Source: Limnanthes douglasii subsp. nivea
Taxonomy: Eukaryota > Streptophyta > Magnoliopsida > Brassicales > Limnanthaceae
DNA length: 64,000 nt
Assembly: GCA_036936605.1 (NCBI GenBank)
Contig: JAUPFV010000002.1
Location: 215,629,046-215,693,045 of the forward strand
Direction of reading: 5' to 3'
Below, piece by piece: positions 55,580 to 64,000 of the stretch (position 1 is its first letter; each line of letters begins with the position of its first letter). Made by a program: the position numbers and the translations under genes. The notes under the pieces were generated by a model that worked only from the letters and a program-made list of their open reading frames with translations, had not been told where the DNA came from and did no database searches.

Positions 55580-56646
55580 GGAGTTATTATTAGAGTTGCA
55601 TGATGGAGAAGGGTCAGCTCATTGCGGGTTTAAAGCTTTATCTCGTCGAGTTTTGATTGCAGGATTTTATTGGCCTACAATCATAAACGATGCTAAAACA
55701 TTTGTTCGAAGGTGTGATACTTGTAAAAGATTTGCTAATGCTATACACAGGCTGGCAGTTTCACTTATGTTTATAATCGAGGCCATACCATTTGATAGAT
55801 GGGGGATTAATATGGTGGGGCCTTTATCGATGGCATCTGAGGGACGACAAATGATAATTATAGCAGTGGATTACTTTACAAAAGGGTTTGAGGCATAACC
55901 ACTATCTGGAACAAAAGCAAAAGATGTAATCAAATTCATTGTGAACATTATTTGTTGTCTCTTCAGAGTACCTTGGAGAATTACTACAGATAATGGCCCT
56001 CAGTTTAATAATAAAGAAATAACCTCATTTTGCGCATCAAAGGGAATTTAACAATGTTTTTTATGCATTTTCTTCCTCAAGCCAATGGACAAGACGAAGT
56101 AACAAACAAAACTATTTTAGATGGTCTGAATAAAAATTTGACAGGGGCAGCAGGGAAATGGCCTAACTATTTACAAAAGGTACTTTCGGCTTATCGGACA
56201 ACTCCCATGGAAGCTACTAAAGAAAATTCTTTTGCCTTAGCATATGTAATGGATGCAGTTAGCCTTGTGGAATCTACGATGTCATTTTTTTTATAATAAC
56301 TTAATATTCTGAAAGATCTAATGATGAAACTAAAATGGCAAATTTAGATCTGATCGAGGAGAAAAGAGTTCGATCTCATTTAAACTTAATCTATTACCAA
56401 ACTCTTATGAGGAACAGATACGATTCAAAGGTAAAAAAGAGAGAGTTTAAAGCGGGTGACAAAGTGTTGAGGAAAGTAGTTTTGCATACAAAGGAGAAGA
56501 ACCTCAGAAAAATGGCCCCAAATTGGGAAGGACCTTATATGGTTATTGAAAGGATAAAACCAGGGTCTTATCGCCTTTGTGATATTCAAAGAAGGATGCT
56601 TTAACATCCGTGGAATATACAGCACTTGAAGTTATATTGGGAATAG
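55580..56646 (+). pseudogene. pol: Tat3 pol: integrase with C-terminal tail
   Basis: The zinc-binding region is complete: LHDGEGSAHCGFKAL, then RRCDTCKRF with both Cys. The core has INMVGPLSMAS (first Asp changed to Asn in GINMVGP) and ITTDNGPQFNN (second Asp). The Glu region is broken by a stop and frameshift near 56050. The tail (56335-56604) has RVRSHLNLIYY, FKAGDKVLRKV and NWEGPYMVIE, a GPY/F-type module. The ending HPWNIQHLKLYWE reaches TAG at 56644-56646. The last bases overlap the 3' end of the antisense gene. Confidence 0.85.
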
Positions 56647-57975
56647 ATCTATCTCTTCTTTACCATTTTTAATAACAACCAACATGTCCTTAGAACATTC
56701 AGTTTCTGCGGCAGTAACAGTAACTTGTTTTTCCTTTTCAAAATTAGCCTTCATCGTGGCTATCTCATCAGTCAATTTTTTCTTTTATGTTTCACTTGTA
56801 GTAAGAGAAGCTTGAAGACCCTTGGATTTAGAGCAACCAAGTCTTCAGCATGTTTAGTTTTGAGCTTGTTCATCTCCTCTTGATGCAAGGCGATTAGTTT
56901 TTCTTTGTCAGTATTATGTTGCTCTCGTAAATGGCTTTTAAAGAAAATAATTCCTCGAATAAGCTCTGATCTTGCCACTTCAAAGATGTGGAACTGATTG
57001 ATTACGTGATTCTAAAAAATTTCCCTCAATTGTTTCTTAGCATCGGCAATTCCCTTATAGCAAACCATATATTTGGCCAATCATTTCAAGTGACTGTGAG
57101 AAACCTCGAGTTGTTGAGAAAGAGACTTTGTTGCAGCATCGAGATCGGTAAATGGTTGGAGTGCAACAAGAACAGTTGGGTAGGGTGGAATAGGAGGAAA
57201 AACTGTTGGGTTAGGACGAGGAATCAAGTCCACAGATGTAGTTGGAGCATAAAGACATATGATTTATGAAGGCGCTTCGACGGTAGGCTTTCTCCCAAAA
57301 TTCTATATATGAGTCTAAATCTCTTGGATGACAAGATCTTCTTCCCAAGCAAGTTATTGTCATCTGCATTGTCCTCAATAATGATTGTAGCATCGTCATT
57401 GGTTGCTTCCTTTTCGCGAGGAGGACTTTGCTGATTCCCAACAGTTATTACCTCATCCTCATCGAACAGTGTGTATTCGATGGTCTTTGATTTTTTTTTC
57501 TTCTTCCCATGAGGACTAATGGAACTTTTGTTTTTCGAAGGCGTGGAATTTTTCATTTTTTTGAAGAAGGTTCTTCTTCTAATTTTTTATGGTTATAAGA
57601 TTTGTTCCTGCTGCTTTTATTTTCAGATGTTTGGGCTTCAACTATGTTGAAGGGCTAGCACCAGATGTGCTAGCTGTCTTTTTATCTTTCTTTTTTTTCT
57701 TTTTTCTTCTAAGGCAAGTGATTGTCTGACCGATTGCGGATGGGGAAGAATACCTTGCAGTCAGGTTGAAATAATCTTTTGAAAGCGTGATGGGGGTTGG
57801 GCTGCTCCATCAAATCTAGAGGAGGCAAGGCTCTAGGTGTGATGGGAAAGAGATGACTATTGAGGAAGCTGATTGGTTGGAAAGCGGTATGGAAATTGTT
57901 GTTCCACTTTGTTCGGCCCAAGCGGCAAGCTTTTTGAATATATCTTTGGCCTTTGTCCGACGAATAGCATATCGT

Positions 57976-58074
57976 CTTATAATTAATGAAATGATCATGC
58001 AAATAAATAATGAACAAGGGAAACATCAATTAATGATATTCTATCTTAAAATATATAATGTTCGAAGTACTCAC
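57976..58074 (-). other. Intron in the Tat3 antisense gene
   Basis: 99 bp, donor GTGAGTAC after WRSN and acceptor ATTATAAG. The donor is at the homologous position to Tat1 and Tat2. The acceptor is weaker, and the joined frame is off by one base, consistent with the decay of this copy. Confidence 0.65.
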
Positions 58075-58570
58075 GATTGCTTCTCCAAATGAGGTTTAGT
58101 TTCGAGGAGTTGGCATCAAATATTTGTTTACCGTTCTCCCATGCTCTTGAGATGAAGATAAATTTTTGCTTCAAAAATTTATCCAATTCTATGAGATCAT
58201 CGATTATTTTTAAATCATCCACTAGAGTGAGGTGGTAAAAGGGAAGCTTCGGTCCCTTTGATAATTTTGTAAAAGATATGAAATCCTTGATGATGATCAA
58301 AATCTTGGACAACTGAGAGGCCATGATCATAGACATAAGAGTGAACCATTGATTTGGTGTCACTTAAGTTGGGTACTGGTTTAAAAGTTCGAATTACTCC
58401 ACGATCATAGGATCCAGTGGGAACCGAAGACCCCAATTGATGATTTCAAGGTAGAACACTAGTTTTTCATCTTTACAATCTAAGGGTGTTTCCCCTTTCT
58501 TAGGCAGTCGAACAGTGATGTTTTCTCCCATCCCCCATTGTCTCTTTAAATTCGATGCTTAATTCTCTTG

Positions 58571-58573
<3 letters not shown>

Positions 58574-58617
<44 letters not shown>
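58574..58617. repeat. (AT)22 microsatellite
   Basis: 44 uninterrupted bases of AT, inside exon 1 of the Tat3 antisense gene. Confidence 0.95.
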
Positions 58618-58621
<4 letters not shown>

Positions 58622-59540
58622 CTTTCTTCAACTCAACAATGTAATCAGCATCGAGATATCTCAAGTTTTTTCCAATGGCTGCTCTTTCCTCATCGGAAAT
58701 AGTAACCAGTGCCTTCTTTTTTCAAGGCTTACAAACTTTCTTTTTTGTGTAATTTTTCGAGTCTCCTTCATCAGAATTAGCCTCATTATCAGATCGGGTA
58801 GCTTCAGAATCAACTTTATCGGCTTCTGATGTTTCATCATTTGATTGGGGAGGATCCTTTGAGGGATTTGTTTGAGGTAATGAGGCCTCCTCAACAATTT
58901 CCCTCCAAGGAGGAGACCGAGTGGGTGGATTTGATGAAAGGGGATTTAGAGCAGCATCAGAATCATCTCCCATGGCTATGAAAGTTTTTCTTCTACGAGT
59001 TGGTGGAGGACAAGTTGAAGAAGGAGTAGTTTTAGTTTGTTTCGAAGATGACTTGCTTAATTCCTTATTAAACAAAGATGATGCTTTGACTCGAGAAGAA
59101 TAGGTTTGAGGTGTTCTGGGTGTTTGGATCCTAGAAGAACGACCCTCTTCAGTAGCAGGAGAAGGTGAAAAAACGGGAACTTTAGATGGATCAAAGTTAC
59201 CGTAATAACTGGTCTTGGTTGATGTTCTGATAGGAGCATTGTTGATTAATCCGGTAGCTTTGTAATCCTCTGCTCTTTCGCATATGAAAAAATAATTGTA
59301 CGCTCCGAAGACTAGATTATCGTCAGGCTTCGGAGATTTTGGTTTTTCAGTTATCCTAACCTTCGATCTTCTGGATTTTGGATTTTTTTCTCATAAAATG
59401 AATGAAGAATAACTGGAAAGTATGGGTTTTCTGGCAAAGATAGGTGAGAAATTTGAAGAAAACATTGAAGGTAGCCAAGGGTTTGATATTTCTCTCTTAG
59501 AAATTTGAGTTGTGAAGCAAATAATGAAGTTATTAATGAA

Positions 59541-59548
59541 TTTATATA
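59541..59548 (-). promoter_or_regulatory. TATA box for the Tat3 antisense gene
   Basis: TATATAAA on minus, about 147 bp upstream of the proposed start. Confidence 0.5.
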
Positions 59549-59909
59549 AGGATGATGAGGTGTGTAGAAGTGGAAAATCCTTTGTGATGATTGGGCCGAA
59601 TACGAAACGGTAATAGGGTTATGAGTTTGAGATCTTTCAAACTAGCTACAAGCCTAGTAGCTAGGTATTCATGATGAATCTGAACTGTTAGATTTTATAG
59701 ATCCATTTCAAAATAACTTCGTGAATTGGTTATTTTCTTAAGAGTTTTGATGTGTAGTTACATTTGGTAAAATTTGATGATTACAATTTTGAATTTTAGA
59801 TAATCAAACTTGCATCTAAAAAGATTCAAGGAAAAAGAAAGATATTAACCAGGATTCCGGTAGGATTCGAAGAAAGCTAGTTCTCATTCATTTACTGACA
59901 TGAGAACTA

Positions 59910-59919
59910 GGGGGGCTAC
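59910..59919 (+). other. Polypurine tract of Tat3
   Basis: A purine-rich AGGGGGGCTAC-type block directly before the 3' LTR; the GGGGCTAC part is shared with Tat1 and Tat2. Confidence 0.75.
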
Positions 59920-60225
59920 TGATATGGAAGTATAAATTCAGGGACTAAAGTGTAAATAATAGAAGTTTAATGGGATAATTCTGATTATGTATTTCTATTG
60001 AGGACTAAGGTCAAGTTATCCCTTTATGTAACCATTTTTTGTTTTGAACTAAGTCCTAAAGCCTCTATATAAAGGTTGGGGCTGAACCAATAAAGCGGTT
60101 AAACACTTTTTTATTGAACTCAATTGTGCTCTGACTTTCTCTCTCTAAAATTCTCTCTCACACACATACACTAAAACGCATGTATTACTTTTTTCTAAGA
60201 CAATTAACAACAATTGAACTCACCA
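59920..60225 (+). repeat. 3' LTR of Tat3
   Basis: 306 bp, TGATATGGAAG...CTCACCA, matching 50784-51081. Confidence 0.9.
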
Positions 60226-60900
60226 AAAATATCCTTATATAACAAGACTTCTTAAGGGTTATAATACCAACCATTAAATCCCCCAAACTTTTTTAAAAAT
60301 CGATCTAATAAAGGATTTTGATAACATCTGATGGAATATTCTCTTGGGTTTCTTTGTATTAATGTATTTCCTATCCCAATTGATATCTAGACCAAGAAAT
60401 CCATATTTACACCCTCCTACATCATCGATACCAATAGAATATATCATGGTTCATTCAAGGAAAATATAGGGTCTCAACAACGAGATCTCATATCATTTTT
60501 TCCCTTTATATTCATAATGTATAATTTCATGTATTCTTAATAAAAAGTTCAGACCGCAATTTTAAATTCTATTAGAATGTCATAAGCTTAAAATCATAAA
60601 TCTTTGTTTTGCGGATGATCTTATGATTTTCATCCATGCAGACGACCACTCTCTTAGACTCATAAAAATGGTCTCGGTGAATTCTCCTTCATCTCAAGGA
60701 TCTAGGTAACCCTCATAAATCCACATATTTCTCTATGAGGTTAATGACGCCCATCATAACTCATTGACTAACATACTTGGTCTTGAGATTGGTACTAATC
60801 AATATGTCACTTTGAAGTTCCTCTAATTATAAGTAGACTCATCTTCAATGATCGTCGTCTACTATTTGTCGTTCATGTTGAGGATAGTAGTGATATAATA
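60226..60900 (+). pseudogene. L1-A ORF2 relic: RT palm, downstream of Tat3
   Basis: Continues the LINE interrupted at 50783: KDFDNI*WNILLGF near 60312, TPSYIIDTNRIYHGSF near 60408, a GLRQGDPLSPYLF equivalent now unreadable in detail near 60475, and the catalytic LCFADDLMIF at 60605-60631 with both Asp present. Similarity fades after about 60900. Confidence 0.72.
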
Positions 60901-60969
60901 TTTAAATATGCTTTTAGATCTTTGTTATCGGGATTCAGATTATGTGTATATATAATTCATTAGCAAGGA

Positions 60970-62225
60970 TATAATGAAATAAAGAACATGAAATTTTAAT
61001 TAAGTGGATTTCAAACTTTGATTCAAAAAGAAAATTCGCAAGCCTATTATGTACTTGCTCGCCAACTTTAGTTAGGTCTTGTTTTAATAGCTCGAAAGCA
61101 TGAAAGTTTTGATAGATTTTTTCTTAAATTGTATTGTATTGTGAACCTTATAAGGTCTTCTAACGAACAATAATCTTTGCTTCATAAAAAACAAGTTGCT
61201 CATATTGAAAATCTAATTAAGGATGAGTTGATGGAAACGGCTACCAGTTTGAATTAAAAGTTTTCTATCGAAAGAACGGGTGGTACATGGTGAGGATCTC
61301 ACTTTTGGACTCTTGGTAGGCCACTTGATCTATCTACTACCATTATTGAAATGTTTGAAGATTTATAATATGATAGATATTCGAATAGTAAACCAAAAGA
61401 TTTGCTTTTTTATATTGCATTTAATGGTTGAGGTTTTGTCATTGACGAATAATTGATCTATAACATTACAAAAAAATGATCAAGATATTATGACTGGAAT
61501 ATAACTTGTCCAAGTAAGTAAGAAAAAACTTCAAAAAAATGAGAGGTAATGGTTGTGAAATGTTTTATGAAAACACTATGGGTTCTTGTGGTACTCTAAG
61601 TTTTTTATGTGCCCGACATGAAGTAATGAAAGGTAATAAATCTAAAAGACTTGCTTCATTTTTTACAAATGTAGATTATTTCAAGAATTATTTTATAAAT
61701 GTTTGTAATTGAAGAGTTGAATGATCAATTTACATAAGAAAACGTCGAGTGATTGAATTGTATGACATGTTTGAATCTTTCTTCTTCATTTAGATTTTGA
61801 CACTAAATCAATTTTGAGGTTGACAATAATCTATCAAAATGATTTTGATAATGTTACTCATAAGGAGTTGTCTATCCAACTTTACATTTATATTGAGTAA
61901 CAAAATAGACAGTATTTTTTTCCAAATTGAAATGTATTTCAGATCTATGTAGAACGTTTGTTTGTACAAAAAAAGCACAAGGCCTTTGAATTTATATATA
62001 CATTTTTAAGCTAGCTTTATAATTACCCATAACCACCATAATTGTGAGTGAGTAATTTCTGATATGAAATATGTGAATAATAAGTTGAGAAATTGAATGA
62101 TTAATCTATCGCTTAATGATTTTTTAGTGATATTTATGGAGAAATAAGTGTTTAATACAATCGATTAGGGAGATACTATTAAAAGCTTTCAAGGTATGAG
62201 TAAAAGGAAAATGAATATACGTTTG
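60970..62225 (+). pseudogene. hAT-superfamily transposase relic
   Basis: Read in shifting + frames: TLIQKENSQAYYVLARQL near 61015, LIARKHESFDRFF near 61085, IENLIKDELMETATSLN near 61210, and SIERTGGTW..SHFWTLGRPLDL near 61265-61325, then EMFEDL. The C-terminal dimerisation region has ELNDQF, CMTCLNLSSSF near 61760 and MKYVNNKLRN near 62062. SLNDFLVIFMEK follows near 62110 and ends at SFQGMSKRKMN near 62210. This order matches the plant hAT transposases with zinc-finger (TTF-type) relatives. Numerous stops; terminal inverted repeats not found. It lies between two LINE fragments. Confidence 0.68.
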
Positions 62226-62489
62226 GACTAAAAATAGGTTTTTATTTTTGAGATGTAATTAAAACATTCATATATTTTTACTATGTAATACCCTGATTTT
62301 TATTTTTTGTTGATTTTGTTTATGATACTTGTGATATATACTAAATTTTATTTCTCTATCTACTCTTACATATATATACATATAAAATATAAAAAATATA
62401 ACATTTTTCATAAAGTTTATTTTCGTCATTATAAATATATACCTCGCATTATGATCCATAATATTTAAACTTCGTCGAGTCTTTATTTA
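62226..62489. other. AT-rich spacer
   Basis: No coding frame. Joins the hAT relic to the second LINE fragment; no clear boundary motif. Confidence 0.4.
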
Positions 62490-64000
62490 AGGAGAATTCT
62501 CGCAAAACATGACTCAAGTTGGCTGATCATAATTCCAAATTCTTCCATAATAGTGTCAAATCATGCATCTCTATAAACAAAATCGTTCTTTTCATGACCT
62601 GCAAGGGAATATTTGTACATTCCCCCAATGGTGTTGCTGACATTTTTGTTTCCAACTTCACCAATATCATTAATGTCAAGAATCCTCCCAACAACCTTGA
62701 CATTGACATTGATAAAGTTAGAAACCTGACTACAATCAGACTTAACAACTCCGACAAATCTCACATGATTCACTCGATTACCGATGATAAGATAAAAAAC
62801 ATACTTCTTCAATATTGATAGTAATAAAGTGCATGGGACTGACGACTTTAGATTTAGTTTATTTAGGTCTTCATGGGTCATCATTGGTATTGATTTTTAT
62901 AAAGCATTCAAAAACTTCTTTCGTCATAACCGTATGAACACTAAATCGAACAAGATTCACGTTGTCTTTATCCTAAAGTCTGAAAACCATTTGTCCTCGT
63001 CCGATTTCAGACCCATTTCATGCTAAAATGTTATTTATAAAATATTTTTTGAAATCCTTACCCACATGATTAAATACTTATCCCCTTATCGGATTGACCC
63101 ATCCCAATCGGCCTTTATCTCATCATGTAGTATTTGTGACAATATTTTTCTTTCCCATGAGTTGCTCTACAGTTATCGCACCAACATGAAAGGTCATCGA
63201 GCATCCTTTAATATTGAACTTATGAAACCCTTCAATAATGTTTGATGACCTCTCATTTCTGAACATCATTTATGTCATGGAATTCCCTAACCGAATGATT
63301 GGTTGGATCATCTAGTGTAACTTTTTTGCTTTATTATTTAGTAAAATAAGCTTCTGGCAATGGGACCCTCTCTCCCATTTCCTCTTTTCTCAAATAAAAA
63401 AGTCAATGTCCCTCTTTCAACTTCTACTGGAAGTGCTATAAACTCAAAATCATCTACCTCTACTTTGTAAATGACTTAATTTTTTTATGTTGTGCCAATA
63501 ATAACTCCATTAATTATATTAAATAAGGCATTGTTGAGTTTTCCAACCTCTCGGGACTCTACCTTAATTTCAACAAGAGTCAAAATTTTCTTTTGAGGGT
63601 ATTTGACCCATTTTGCTAATCTTTCGGGTTTTAAGAGGAAAATTCATTTCTTGTTGGTTACTTAGGTGCTCCCCTAATCACTTCAAGTATCTCCTGCAAT
63701 GCTTGTAGGTCGTTGTTCCATAAAATCACAGTTTTAATAACTTTTGGGCCTCCAAGCGCCTATCTTATGCAGGTAGGCTTTAATTAATCAAGGTTGTTCT
63801 ACTCATCGGATAAGCTTATTGGTCATACGTGTTTATACTTCTTGTTTATGTCGTTACGAAACTTTCCCAACTATTTTATAGGTTTTTATGGCTAGGATCC
63901 GATATGAAATTATTTGGTTCAAAAGTTTATTGGTCTAAGATTACCCTACCCTCGTCTGAAGGACGCTTTGATATTCTAGACCTTAGGATATGGAATCAGG
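62490..64000 (+). pseudogene. Second L1 ORF2 fragment (L1-B), runs off the window
   Basis: ADHNSKFFHNSVKS at about 62520-62565, GVADIFVSNFTNI, then FYKAFKNFFRHNRMN and SSSDFRPISC (63000-63024) start the RT. PSQSAFISSCSICDN (63100-63150) and MKPFNN follow. The catalytic motif reads F-V-N-D (63464-63475) instead of F-x-D-D. SGLYLNFNKSQNF and YLGAPLITSSIS come next, and near the edge KVYWSKITLPSSEG and LDLRIWNQ. Order and spacing are those of L1 ORF2. Frameshifts and stops throughout. The Asp to Asn change would itself abolish activity. Confidence 0.75.

Larger units (their letters stand above)
56632..59394 (-). pseudogene. Tat3 antisense gene: gypsy-transposon-type protein, one intron
   Basis: On minus, opposite to pol. 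The start at 59394 is tentative. Readable parts: KTFIAMGDDSDAALNP (matching KPSPFIAMGSDAD of Tat1) and an acidic, Ser-rich stretch to 58722, then the globular domain (GETPLDCKDEKLV, INWGLRFPLDP near 58430, MTPNQWFTLMSMIMASQLSK, FIFISRAWENGKQ). After the intron at 58074-57976 come AKDIFKKLAAWAEQ, a lysine-rich linker, and a C-terminal coiled coil down to a TAA at 56634-56632. An (AT)22 run (58574-58617) has invaded exon 1. Frameshifts are frequent. Divergence from Tat1 and Tat2 shows the gene is old within the clade. Confidence 0.7.
50784..60225 (+). mobile_element. Tat3: divergent Ty3/gypsy Tat-type retrotransposon
   Basis: 9,442 bp between LTRs 50784-51081 and 59920-60225. Gag, protease, RT, first RNase H, archaeal-type second RNase H and integrase lie on +, and the antisense gene on - between pol and the 3' LTR. 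LTRs are shorter than and unrelated to those of Tat1 and Tat2 except at the ends. Proteins are clearly homologous but diverged, so it is a different Tat family. It is the only copy here that still has both RNase H domains and a full integrase tail. Very many stops and frameshifts. Confidence 0.9.
48180..60900 (+). mobile_element. L1-type LINE (L1-A), split by Tat3
   Basis: ORF1 (48180-48960) and ORF2 (49150-50783, continuing 60226-60900) are in the order and spacing of plant L1 elements. From the KLFRNN segment before RT to the KDFDNI motif in RT the distance, after removing Tat3, is about 704 bp. The same interval in the second L1 (62520-63220) is about 700 bp, so Tat3 inserted into an otherwise continuous LINE. 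Many stops; dead. The 3' part of ORF2 after about 60900 is lost. Confidence 0.75.

Overview
This window is plant nuclear DNA made almost entirely of transposable elements, most of them nested or decayed. The evidence is Ty3/gypsy and Ty1/copia LTR retrotransposons with plant-type LTRs and Met-tRNA primer sites, plant L1-type LINEs, a plant hAT transposase relic, a TRIM, and spliceosomal introns. It is most likely a flowering plant, probably a eudicot; the species cannot be named from the sequence. I find no intact host protein gene and no convincing tRNA or rRNA gene. Everything was read by eye from six-frame translations and repeat matching, without database searches.

Layout. 1-320: tail of an L1 ORF2. 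1073-10561: Tat1, a full-length Ty3/gypsy element of the Tat type (410/408-bp LTRs, target duplication ATATA) with damaged gag-pol on + and a long antisense gene on -. 10640-10850: one copy of a dispersed repeat. 10856-12956: a small chimeric LTR element holding a gypsy protease scrap and a piece of the host translation-factor gene eIF4A. Part of it and its flank (11806-13831) is duplicated at 20886-22674. 13870-15400: copia relic on -. 16128-16311 and 17951-18130: short tandem duplications. 18150-19435: unit bounded by inverted repeats with two internal direct repeats. 23430-25560: copia RT/RNase H relic on + with a likely LTR.

25640-35900 is an old chromovirus-like gypsy element on -, split by two later insertions: an 834-bp TRIM (27200-28033) and a nearly complete Ty1/copia element (28579-33502). 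37246-44538 is Tat2, related to Tat1 but in the opposite orientation, with target duplication AACGT; it has lost integrase but keeps the antisense gene. 44544-48180 is AT-rich with one unidentified coding relic. 48180-60900 is an L1 element (ORF1, then ORF2 endonuclease and RT) split by Tat3 (50784-60225), a third and more divergent Tat element. A hAT transposase pseudogene (60970-62225) and a second L1 ORF2 fragment (62490 to the window edge) follow.

The most interesting theme is the antisense gene shared by all three Tat elements. Each copy lies between pol and the 3' LTR on the strand opposite to gag-pol, has its own TATA box about 95-150 bp upstream of the start, encodes a related protein (central gypsy-transposon-type domain, basic linker, C-terminal coiled coil), and contains one small GT-AG intron at the same protein position. 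An intron in antisense orientation is not spliced from the genomic RNA, so it can survive retrotransposition. Extra antisense ORFs are known in Tat-type elements; the conserved intron, promoter and 3' hairpin are what I would follow up. The second theme is capture of an eIF4A fragment, and possibly a PPR fragment, by a non-autonomous LTR element.
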